Positions 1-9,444 of a DNA stretch of 64,000 bases are shown here, piece after piece; the stretch's first letter is position 1, and every line of letters begins with the position of its first letter. Made by a program: the position numbers and the translations under genes. Under the pieces are notes generated by a model. The model saw only the letters and a list, made by a program, of their open reading frames with translations. It made no database searches and had not been told where the DNA came from. This DNA is from Limanda limanda (lineage: Eukaryota; Chordata; Actinopteri; Pleuronectiformes; Pleuronectidae). Location of the stretch: the NCBI RefSeq assembly GCF_963576545.1, contig NC_083651.1:20168248-20232247 (forward strand), written 5' to 3'.

Positions 1-43
1 GCATCACTTAATCACCGTTTCACACCACTTTCTTGTGTTACAG

Positions 44-288
44 AAGGAGAATGCAGTCCAGTCACCCTTGAGAGGGTTTTGGAATTTTCGTCTGGAGCCT
101 CTGTAGTCCCTCCACTGGGATTTCCACACCCTCCTCAAATACAGTTCATTCATGAAGAGAACCGAATCTTCCCTGAAGCAAACACGTGTATTGTTACACT
201 ACGCCTGCCGCTGCACTCTTCTTATGAATGGTTTAAAAAACATATGATGGAGGGAATTTTGCAAGCGCCGACCTTTGGTCTTGCATAA
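44..288 (+). CDS. HECT-type E3 ubiquitin ligase, last coding exon (partial gene)
   Basis: This exon opens after the acceptor tcttgtgttacag (AG at 42-43) and encodes 80 residues to a TAA stop at 286-288. It is the end of a HECT C-lobe. The active-site segment FPEANTC has its catalytic Cys at residue 48 of the exon (TGT at 187-189), followed by LRLP, and the protein ends APTFGLA, which places the Phe at position -4 that HECT ligases need. HECT enzymes accept ubiquitin from an E2 as a thioester on that Cys and pass it to a substrate. The wording CSPVTLERVLEF and ASVVPPLGFP resembles the multicopy G2E3-like HECT genes of fish. The N-terminal exons lie left of the window, so domain content and intactness are unknown. 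The neighbour on the opposite strand is an integrase gene, which suggests a mobile-element gene rather than a host ligase. The exon enters in phase 2: its first two bases complete a split codon. Confidence 0.87.
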
Positions 289-715
289 TGTTACCGTGTT
301 TGTTTTTAAAATTGTTCAGTGCAGGTTGTTAGAGGGCATGCCTCTATTGTTCCCAATTGTTTTCTACATTCTAGTTTTACAAGTGCTCTTTAACTTGGCA
401 CTTGTTGTTCTAATCACAACCCCATCACCAGATTTGTGCCCACCCTCTGCCACTCTGCCAATGCTGGGCCCACGACACAGGCCACAATGCCTGTTAGTTG
501 GGCATCAACCACAGCTGCCATCAAGTGCCAAGTGCACTTGCACCTTCACTTTTAATGATGTGGTACTCTGTTAATGTTATGTCCAATTTCATGCACTTTT
601 AAATATTTTCTATGTCCAAATCTTACAAGTGCTCCTTGCCTCTGTGGCACTTGTTGTTCTCTTTACTGTGGTCATCCCCACTTGCTGCACTCTCAATAAA
701 GTGGTCAGTGCTACA
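289..715 (+). other. Probable 3' UTR of the HECT gene
   Basis: No coding potential continues after the stop at 288. The segment ends in a canonical AATAAA at 695-700. It contains two diverged copies of a ~40-bp sentence (about 376-421 and 622-662) that share ttacaagtgctc and gcacttgttgttct, so it has a small internal duplication. The UTR extent is inferred from the polyadenylation signal alone. Confidence 0.55.
695..700 (+). promoter_or_regulatory. Polyadenylation signal AATAAA (HECT gene)
   Basis: A canonical hexamer 407 bp after the HECT stop codon, followed by a T/G-rich stretch (gtggtcagtg, then ttgttgagtg). It is the first AATAAA downstream of the exon on this strand. Confidence 0.6.
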
Positions 716-1023
716 ATGATGCATTGTTGAGTGTATTTATATGCAGGGCCTATAATTTAACAAATCCTTTAAATCAGCATCCCAATAGCAGAAGGCCTAA
801 TAGACATAAGAATAAATGGCTTCTAGGCAGAATGGAAACATTCTCACACAAACATGGACTTTTGATCAATACTCGGACTAACAAGACTTTATCACTTTAG
901 ATCAAGCGTTTGCAATAATACACATTTGTTCCGTTTGTTTTGAAGACGTATGACCATGCATGATGCCAGCCTCTTGGGCACCTGTGGGCAGGACATGCAA
1001 ATTAGTTAGACATCAAATGTATA
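716..1023. other. Spacer between convergent HECT and integrase genes
   Basis: About 300 bp of AT-rich DNA between the presumed 3' ends of two convergent genes. I see no open frame, tandem repeat or terminal inverted repeat in it. If the two genes form one element, this is its internal convergent junction. Confidence 0.4.
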
Positions 1024-1033
1024 TTTATTTATT
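1024..1033 (-). promoter_or_regulatory. Overlapping polyadenylation signals (integrase gene)
   Basis: The plus strand reads TTTATT at 1024-1029 and again at 1028-1033, so the minus strand has two overlapping AATAAA hexamers about 245 bp downstream of the integrase stop codon. This gives a likely 3' UTR of 1275 down to about 1010. Confidence 0.5.
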
Positions 1034-1275
1034 GTACAATGTTGACCAAGCACAATGGGAGCAGTAACGCAACTATACAGCCCATCCCCCTACACAGAGT
1101 AGCCTAAACAGAGTCAGGCAGGGCGTGTCGGCGCTTGTCAACCAACAATAGGCCTACAATATGACATATGACAACACTTGTTGCTACTTCCAATGTCTTG
1201 ACTGGCACACCCGGCATTAGCTACATCCTGGATAATGTATGCAACCAATAAAATGTCTCTGGGCTTGGAATTGGA

Positions 1276-4216
1276 CTATACCTGATCAGTTTGCAAAATA
1301 CTGACAATTGCAGTACAGCAAGCCTGATATTTAATCTTCAGATCAGAAAAGTGTTGGATTGCATTGTGCACAGATGTCTGTTGTTGCCGAGTGAGGATGA
1401 GTTGAGGTGGCTCTACCCTTACAGCTGGGAACTCTTCCTCGTCAAGTGTAGGCAGTGTTTGAATTCCGTACTGCGCTAGGATGGCCTCAATGTTTTGGTC
1501 GCTGTAGGGATTTTCCCCAAACACATTGTTGACAGCTGTGCTGTCTGTGGCAATATTTCTGAGCATGCCCTCTGTCCAGAGTTGAGTTGGTGTGCGATTA
1601 TTTTCTGTTCTCAACGGATGGAGGTTCCAGGCCTGTCTAAACTGCTCCAGTCTTTTCTGGATCTCCGGAAGATAAACAATATGCAGTGATAGTCTGTGGA
1701 CATCATTATCTGGGTTTAGAACCTCTGAATCCTCTAAGGAGTAGAACATATGGTAAAAGTGCTGCAACACATGCAAAAATACATCACGCCAAAGGCGTTC
1801 AATTCTCTGATTGTGAACTGATCGTCCGGTTATGAAACCTCTGTGTTCAAGTCCTTGAACTAGATGCATGAATAAAGCCACAAGGATGTTTTCACCACCA
1901 TGGTCAGATCTAACTCTTGATGGTAGGGCGTAGAGGCAGGTTGCTTTCAAAAACTGAGAAAGCACTGTTGTGGAACGATTGTCTGTGCTGCAGCTGAGGT
2001 AAGTAATCAGACGGGAGTATCCATCAATTGCACCATGAGTGACAAAGCCCCATCTAGAAAGGTTGAAAAACAAATAAAATGATTACTTGAAATTATAATA
2101 CTATTGACAGTAGTCTTGAAACAATATAGCTGTGAACTCCAGTTTTTCACTTGCTGAAGTTCTCTTCAAAATATAAAAGAATATATTGACAAGTCTGGTA
2201 GTAAGTATGACAAGTCTGGTAATAATAACCTTATCAGACGCATGTTCCCATCAATGTGCCACAAACTGTTGGGGTAAGGTACATGATAAACACGTCTTGC
2301 AACTGTCCGGCTCCATCTCCTTGCAGCAGCAGTTGGATTCACCCGTGTCAACATCTCACGCACTCTGGACTGTGTAACAAAGACACCCCGTGTGCGCAAC
2401 AGGGCTCGAATAATCTGAAACACATTTAAGAAAAGATCTACATTTTCTTGATATTCAAAAAACAATGGCACACAAATGTGAATTAAATACAGGCTAAAAA
2501 TAAAGACCACCAATTACCTCATTTCCAGAATTAGGATATTGGCCCTGAAGTTGCCTCACATGTTGTTCTAGTCCACCATCATCTATTGCAGGCCGCATAC
2601 TTCTGACAGGTATACCCATCAACTTTGACTTCTTGTACAGAAATGATGAGGAACACCCAAGTATTTCAGCAGTTTTTGCAATTGTATTGCCTTGCGCCAG
2701 CAGAAATTCTATCTGTTCTCTGGTAACATCAATAGCTGGTCGGCCTGTTCTCCCTACAAAAAGAAAAAGTCAACAAGGTTTAAGTGTTGAGGCAGCATTG
2801 GACTGTTTATTAATTATAATTTAAAGTAGGCCAATATATCAGCATACCAATTCTCAAACATGCATTGAAATTGCATATTGTTAATGAATAGGCCAATAGG
2901 CTACCCTGGGTGTGGAGAGGCTTGAGGATTTGCAAAAATACTGTATTTATTGCTGTGACCAGTCAGTGGACATAACAGTAAGACCAATACATTTAATGAT
3001 TGCTGAAATAAGCACATGGATCAGTGTGCGAAATACCCATCAATATTCGGGGGGTCCCCATCTCCCCCGATTGTTGCGCCATATCGATCTAAATTTTCTC
3101 ATGCAGTAGGCCTATTACATTACAATATTTCATGGATGCAAGCCAAGATAATCAGTCTAATAGGCTACATGACAAACACATGCACACACTTAACAATTTT
3201 GCAAACTGAAATAAACATTTGACAAAACTTCCTTTTACAACGGTGAAAAATCATTAAAAACACTGAACGGGAGCAAGTGTGCGGACTTTCCACTCTTTTT
3301 CATTTTGATAGTTATTTTTGTCCAGTAGCAATTGTTTTTTATTTCTTTAGTGTGACTTCTCAACATTACGTCTTCTGTTTGGCGCACATGGCTAATTTGC
3401 ATACGCGCACAGGACTGGCTGGCTGCTTGGCAAAAAATAGAACATATTTGTGAATAAATGTTTAAAATTCTGAATACTGGACATGGTGAGCTTAAACACA
3501 TTGAAATTACCATTAGTGACAATAATATACATATATATATATATATATATACGAAATTTGAGACCCCTCTCAAATTTTGCTTTTGAGGCTTTCAGGGGGT
3601 CTCATGGGATAGGGGATAGTCGGGGGGTGCCCAGCCCCCCCGACCCCCCCGTATTTCGCACACTCCATGTGGTAGGCTATGCCACTCGTTTTTTTGTTTG
3701 TTTATTTTTTATTGACCAATGTACAAAATCCATAACCACTCGGTTATCGGGTCACCCATGCAGGAGCGATAGAGCAAACTCCATGACTCTGACCCATGCA
3801 ACTTGTTTTTGTATTTTCACAAACAATCAGACGTGGTCTGAACCGTGCACCTGCATGTCCGTAGGAAACACTATCGCCACTATGTCGCCACAACTATTTT
3901 ACGTAGCGAACTAATGCATATTATAGCCTAATATATGAATGCAGTGATAAACGGACACACCTGAACGAATGCGCCCGACAGAGAAACTTCGGTCTTCCCC
4001 AGCCTGGAAATGTGTGCCTACTAGATTTTTCAGTTCAGCCAAACTGCTTTTGAGTTCGTTGTTGGTCTCTGGTGATAGCAAATCTTCAATTCTTCCGAGA
4101 TTTCTTTCACAGCTTTCAATCGAACGACGTTCTCTCTCTCCACAAATCCCCTGTGTGAGGGCTCGTTCAATTTCATGGCATTTTCTGGTGATTTTTTCGA
4201 TTACAGCCAACGCCAT
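1276..4216 (-). CDS. DDE integrase/transposase with N-terminal helix-turn-helix, four exons, 484 aa, apparently intact
   Basis: Exons in transcript order are 4216-3961, 2753-2518, 2414-2230 and 2053-1276. Every junction is GT-AG, and the phases join without a stop into 1,455 nt. Residues 1-80 are charged and helical with no domain I recognise. Residues ~94-133 form a resolvase-like helix-turn-helix ([20 protein letters not shown], then [13 protein letters not shown]). The integrase core follows, with Asp219 in WHIDGN, Asp276 in [10 protein letters not shown] and Glu311 in [11 protein letters not shown]. That is a full DDE triad with 34 residues between the last two acids, as in retroviral/IS3-type (rve) integrases. 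Such enzymes cut and join transposon ends in the nucleus. I chose the start as the first Met (MALAVIEK) that feeds an in-phase donor; an upstream in-frame Met exists at 4315-4313. The stop is TAG at 1278-1276. The nearest known group may be the IS3EU-type eukaryotic transposons or the animal rve family found beside HECT genes; this placement is from memory. Confidence 0.85.
3014..3670. mobile_element. Inverted-repeat-bounded insert within integrase intron 1
   Basis: The 14-mer agtgtgcgaaatac at 3023-3036 recurs as its exact reverse complement at 3651-3664. Both copies are flanked outward by acatgga / tccatgt (3014-3020 and 3664-3670). G/C-run tracts sit just inside each arm (cggggggtcccc on the left, cgaccccccc on the right). 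This outlines a ~640-bp non-autonomous element or fold-back structure inside the 1.2-kb first intron of the integrase gene. There is no long coding frame inside, and no clear target duplication was found. Confidence 0.4.
3526..3551. repeat. (TA)n microsatellite
   Basis: About 26 bp of uninterrupted TA dinucleotide inside the first integrase intron. Confidence 0.9.
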
Positions 4217-4279
4217 GACTGCTCCTTTCTTATTCCCACTTCTTCTTTGATTATGGCGGCAATTGGAAATTACGTATTT

Positions 4280-4620
4280 CTGGATATCTAAAACGTCATG
4301 CCCAATAATTCGCACTCAAATGACGTTTGAGATATCTTTAACTTTAATTCTGCCTAGTCAAAACTGAATTACAGATATCTGCAATTGTCATTTAAGATGT
4401 GTGACGAGTTGAATGTCGTTTTCTGTGACGTCATTGCAGATATCTGTAATTCAGTTTCGCCTAGTCAAAACTGAATTACAGATATCTTTATCTGTCGTTT
4501 CGACTAGTCACAATTACATTACAGATATCTTGAATGAAAATTCCAACTATTCAAAATGTAATTACGACTAGTCAGAAAGAAGTTGTTGATATCTACAATG
4601 TTAATTCCGGATAGTCAAAC
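4280..4620. repeat. Array of GATATC / CTAGTCA repeats upstream of the integrase gene
   Basis: GATATC occurs seven times, starting at 4283, 4331, 4374, 4439, 4481, 4524 and 4588 (spacings 48, 43, 65, 42, 43, 64). CTAGTCA alternates with it at 4354, 4461, 4504 and 4568. The 29-bp block 4352-4380 is repeated identically at 4459-4487. Both core words are palindromic or nearly so. The array lies 65-400 bp upstream of the integrase start codon, between the gene and the presumed element edge. That is where subterminal transposase-binding repeats, possibly doubling as promoter elements, are found in many DNA transposons. The function is inferred; the repeats are directly visible. Confidence 0.75.
4438..4487. 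repeat. 50-bp near-perfect palindrome (hairpin-capable)
   Basis: The 20-bp arms 4438-4457 and 4468-4487 are exact reverse complements around a 10-bp centre (cgcctagtca) that is itself nearly palindromic. It is the most ordered part of the GATATC array. Confidence 0.85.
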
Positions 4621-4625
4621 GTAGT

Positions 4626-5828
4626 TGATAAATGACAATTCGGCTTGCCATACAATCGTGCCGTCTGAGCGAGGAGCCGTGCGGACATGTTGTTCTTGAA
4701 GCTTGTCTTCGAGCCGGACCCTCCTCCTGGGATGTCTCTTTCTATTTTTGTCACTCAGACATGCTTGAGTTTACTGGGATAATCTGCTCTCTAACTCGAG
4801 TGACAAACTCAGGGAAAAACAAAGCAAAGGAGTCTCGATCTGAACAGCGAGTCTCTCCTTGTTAAGATCTCTTAAGGCTCAGAAATCGCACATTTTGCCC
4901 CCCCCCCCCTATTGTCCAGCTGTAACTTATAAACCAAGCAACCTCACTATCTGAAATCAACATGAAATTAAATGGCTTTCACTCATTGTCTAAAAATGGT
5001 TTTCTGATCATTTCTGCACTTAATACTTATAGCCTCAGGTGGTGTGAGCATATCCCCAGTGTGATTTTCCCTATTCGACCATTAGTGATGGTCTAGCCTA
5101 AAGGAAATCCATCGATTGCTGTTTTGCTCACCTGGTTCCCTTAACAGCAATAATCAGCACTGCCTTCACTTGGTTATGTGCACTCTCCTGACTGTGTTAA
5201 TGGCCCGCAGCCATATGTTCTCGCAGCCGGCCCGACACCCCACCTTGAGGGGAGATGTTTGGCAGCCCCCTGCTCTGATTCCCTTCCCTTCCTTCCCTCT
5301 CCAGCAGCCTCCACACACTCAGGCAATCTCCTCCGTATCCAGGCGCTCCCCTCCCCCACCCAGTGCACTTCCCCTGCCTGCTCCCCTCCACCGGCTTCCC
5401 ACTTGTTCTCATCACTCAGTCAGTGCTGTGCGGCTGGATTAAAACCTCAGAGCTGCAAACATCCAGAAGCCACCTTCACTAATGGATCACACACCAAAAC
5501 GTTATTTAACCGAGGGGACTCATTTCAATCTTGGAGAAGTCAAACTGTGAAAAACAGGTCACTGGCTGCTTCTGAATTCCTTCTCTACATTTATACCACT
5601 TGATGGTGGTCACCATAGAAACGAAATAATGAACCAGGACTCATGGCCACAATAACAGTGTCTGTATCCAAATGGGATTTAAAAAAACCTATTATAGGTA
5701 CAAATTCCTCTATCCTTCGTAAAAAATGTTTGAAAAGAAAAATAAGTCAGTTCTGAAAAGCCAAACTACTCAGAAATATATTACTGGGACTTGAGAATTG
5801 AACTTTCCTCTCTTCAGGAAGACACAAA
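4626..5828. other. Non-coding segment, no gene seen
   Basis: The GATATC array stops at about 4,620, which may mark the element edge. The rest has a poly-C tract near 4,898-4,909 and a pyrimidine-rich stretch at about 5,270-5,410. That stretch is open on both strands only because it lacks stops; I find no protein family in it. Confidence 0.5.
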
Positions 5829-5975
5829 GACTGAATATAAAGATGTACGACATGACAGCTCCCTAAAAGTGAAGCCAAACCTTCTCTATCGATCCTTTGT
5901 GGCTGGCTGGCTGCGGTACATGTCACAACCCCTGCCTCCACCGTGTTAGTGGATGGGGACATAGACTAAAATGTC
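5829..5975 (+). repeat. Dispersed repeat, family A copy 1
   Basis: The sequence contains ataaagatgtacgacatgac, then agtgaagccaaa, ggctggctgcggtacatg and gttagtggatgggg. The same succession of words recurs at 59,630-59,790 and, inverted, at about 15,885-16,015. I recognise it as an abundant short interspersed repeat of fish, from memory. It is degenerate and non-coding. Confidence 0.65.
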
Positions 5976-8052
5976 ACTTGTAGATGTAACTAAAATTTAG
6001 TGAAAAGTGGTTTCTCTTATTTTAGAACACATCAGTATGGGGGATCACGTCCTTGCAAGACCAACCTGGAGAGTTTTTTCAACACGCCTGCTGGGCCATT
6101 GACACTGTAGGACCCCCACCCTTTATATGGGATGTAAGATACACTGCACAGTCTCATCACAAAACCTGGTTTGAAGGATAAGCAAAGTGTCCATCTGCTG
6201 CTTAGCTAGCTCCGAGCCCAGGATGTCGCTACAAGGCTAGTTCCTGTAATGCGCTTGTTAAGCTCGACAAGTAGCTGCATCACACTGCATCCTTTTTGCC
6301 AGCCAGTGGAAAGTTTTGCCTGGCCAACCAACCCATCCCCTGATAGTTTGAGGAAGTGGCGATGACGTCCATCTTTATTTACAGTCGATGGTTTAGATAC
6401 AAAGCTCAGCATCTCCCTATTCTCTGCCTCTTATCTTTCCATGAGTTACCTTATTCAGCACAGGAGCTGCACATGTTCTAACAAAGATCCCTGGAATTCA
6501 AATGAAAAACAGATAATTGTTAAATTAATTGTTTTTCCTCACAATCCAGCGGTGCACAGCCTTGGCAACAGCGATCATCCAACAATGGGATATGAGTATT
6601 GGACGTTGTTGTGTGGTGGCGCTCCGCGTCTGCAGCGTCCAGATTCTAATGCTTGTTTTCGCTCTAATTTTTGCTCACACATAACACTGGAGCTGCTTCC
6701 ACATCCGTGATAGACTGTCAGGGGACTTTGCTGCCAGCACTGCACTGTTGAGTGAGTTGTGTGTGTGTATGTTTGTGTGTGTGTGACTCTTTGAGTGACT
6801 GCATGAAAAGGAAAGCCAGAGAGGGAGAGACAGAGGGATGGGAAGGTTATTTGAGATTTTGTCATTAAATGTGAGGTTGAGAGGAACTCTTCTAACACCC
6901 ACCTGACTTTTTTTCAGCGCCTTGCATTGTGCGAGAAGTCACAAGAACCTTCAGTTTCACATGGCTGTCAATTTCCAGTGTCATCTGCCTGGCGCCTGTG
7001 GGTTTGTCGGATCATGAAAAAAAGCAGTGATGTGTTTGATTTTAAAATCTCGAATAAGCCTCTGCCTGGATGATTTGACCGAGGGGCAATAAATAGATCT
7101 GTGCTCTCGGGTCGGCCCCTTGACTTTCCTCTGTCCTCGTTGTGTCAAGTGCAGCTCTGTGGCTGAGGACACAACCGAGCCACGCAGGGGCCCAAACGGA
7201 TATGATCCTCCGGCTTCCACAACCTGGATAAGCTTCTTTCAGATGACTGGGACTGTGAATACCACTTAGCTTATTTTCGTGTGTTTTTTTTCAGCTGCTA
7301 TCAAGAAACACTGGCAGCCTGCCTCGGAGTTTACAGTGCTTTTCTATTCCAGCCACCAAAGAACCCATTTTATCTTGGCTGTCACCCTGCTGACTGCGGC
7401 TGCTTCACTTTGTGAGACCATAGGAGCAGCTAGCTCTCTGTCACAGGGGAAAAGTGCATTTACTTAAGAGTTCCAAGCTGAGATGGCTTTTGGGCATCTA
7501 AATCTCAAAGTTTATTCTTGACACACAACTTCCTGCCTTCTTCCCAGTCCCTAATGGAACCGGTGAAACACTGTTCAGCGCAGGGAGAGCACCTGTTATA
7601 TAGCCACTTAGTTGGGATTATTTTTAGTGGTGTGGTTTTTGCTTTGATGGCTGAAAAAACCTCAACACAAATCCACAGACCCCTGACATTTATTTTTCCC
7701 CTCTGGTTTTCTATGCTCATCCTCCTCCTCTGAAATTCACCTTTAATGAAATGCATTTTCACATCCCCTCGGAATGTGTGGATTCAGCAGAGGATTACTC
7801 TAATGCCGTTCCTGTTGTCACATGTTATAGATATTACGAGCCGTTAACCGCTCGGCGAACTTCAGCAATGAAGGACTTCAGGATTTCACCCTTTTGTGCG
7901 ATTAAGATATAAATTAGCTAGTCAGGAAATATATATCCCTTAGCTTATAAACTGTCGACATAGTTATATACAAATTAGATGTAAATGGCACGAAACAGCT
8001 CTTACAAAGTTGATTTTTTTTTGTGTCTTAATTTTCAGATGATGTGTTTTAG
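5976..8052. other. Non-coding segment, no gene seen
   Basis: About 2 kb with only short open frames of ordinary composition and a short TG-rich patch near 6,757-6,783. I specifically looked for a kcnj3 exon 2 (the channel segment before GMTCQ) and did not find one. Confidence 0.45.
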
Positions 8053-8290
8053 GGCGCCACGGTGGTACAGTGTTTAGCCTCAAGGTCTTTGCCTCACAGA
8101 AAGAAGGTTCCCTGTTCAAATCCCTGCTTGGAGTTTGCATGTTCTCTCGGTCTGTGTGTGATTCTACAGTACTTCACACAACTTCTACTTCCTGCCACTG
8201 TCCAAACACATGTAGATTGGGGTAAGGGTAACTGGAGACTTTAAATTGTCCATAGGTTTAATCTTGTCTTGGATGATGGATAAACGATGG
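8053..8290 (+). repeat. Degenerate tRNA-related SINE-like repeat
   Basis: It opens with gggcgccacggtggtacagt and contains a B-box-like ctgttcaaatccc, then ttggagtttgcatgttctc and ccaaacacatgtagattggg. It ends with aaattgtccataggttta and ggatgatggataaacgatgg. This order matches a very common fish retroposon tail (my recollection). An antisense relative is at 19,905-20,275. Confidence 0.65.
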
Positions 8291-8430
8291 ATAGTGATGC
8301 ATTTAAGTCCCCGTTAAATTTAGTTTTGTTGATGTACCGGCTCTTTAGTCTTTGAGTGGCAACAAGCCTTTAATTATCATTATTAAAGCAAATGTTGCAC
8401 AAGGCAAAGGAGGCAAAATCTCTGCACATT

Positions 8431-8600
8431 GACAATAGCTCTGGTGTTGTACACTAATTGTTGGTTCCAAACCCCGGCTCCTGCAGTCTGCATGCTTTTA
8501 AATTGTCCTTGGGCAAGACACTGAACCCTTAAATGCCTCTGATGCCAGAATTCAGTCAGATGAAAAAAGGCGCTATAGCAACACAGTGCACCTTATACGG
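8431..8600 (+). repeat. Dispersed fish repeat remnant (ctcctgcagtctgcatgc family)
   Basis: It contains cggctcctgcagtctgcatg, ttgtccttgggcaagacact, gaaccctt and ggcgctatagcaac. This word order is that of a common fish interspersed repeat ending in 'aaagcgctatacaa'. The copy is degenerate and non-coding. Confidence 0.55.
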
Positions 8601-9375
8601 TTGATTTGATGAACATTGCAAAGAGGCACCTAGATAAATCACTAGCAGACATAAATTCAGAAAACTCATTCTAAGATGTGTTTCTGGCTCCATGGCTAAA
8701 CCCTAACCTTGAGCTGGGGCAGACGTTTACCCATAAATGATGTGTGCTAATCGATAAGTAACACAAAGCAGTTCATTTACCTGCCCACGACACACATGTG
8801 GTCCTGCCAAATCAACCAGAACGCTGTTGATTCCTCCAACATTGATTCTCTTACAGCAGTGTAGCTAAATCTGTCACTGTACGGCACTTTATTGTTGAAC
8901 GGCCGCTCTGCTATGGATTTGAAATGGATCAGTATTGGCTCAGACTGAGTCACAGAGGGGAGAAGATAACCATTCACTGAAATTAGAAGTGTAATGGATC
9001 CACAGAGTTACACATTTCTCTCCTAATGAGCTGAATGAAGAATTGCCTCTCCACCAATCGTTGTGATGTTTCTCTCTCATGGTTTCTTCTGCTTCCTTCT
9101 CTCCACTCGTTCTTCTACAGGGGTTTGACAGTATTATTAATTATGTTCATTTTGTTTACATTGTCTATTTCCTTTTGTTAATGAGTTAAAGAATGAATAA
9201 ATCTTTTCATGGGTTAATTCGCTTTTATTATTTTTCCTCATTGAGGCTTCTGAGGCTTCAGAAGATGGGACCTTATGCTACTGGAAAAGTTTCTCGATCA
9301 CAAAAAAGCAAAGCACATTGTTAAATGTTTACATTTTCCATATCTCATGTGATGTGTTTCCTGCTATAGTGGAAG

Positions 9376-9379
<4 letters not shown>
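8601..9379. other. Non-coding segment, no gene seen
   Basis: Ordinary AT-rich sequence. No coding similarity, RNA gene or long repeat was recognised. Confidence 0.4.

Positions 9380-9443
<64 letters not shown>
9380..9443. repeat. (TA)n microsatellite, ~64 bp
   Basis: An uninterrupted TA run of about 32 units. Open frames across it are artefacts of the repeat. Confidence 0.95.

Positions 9444-9444
<1 letters not shown>

Noticed and set aside
5174..5603. Overlapping open frames on both strands, Pro/Ser-rich
   Set aside because: The sequence is pyrimidine-rich and stop-poor; no domain, and the frames on both strands are equally open.
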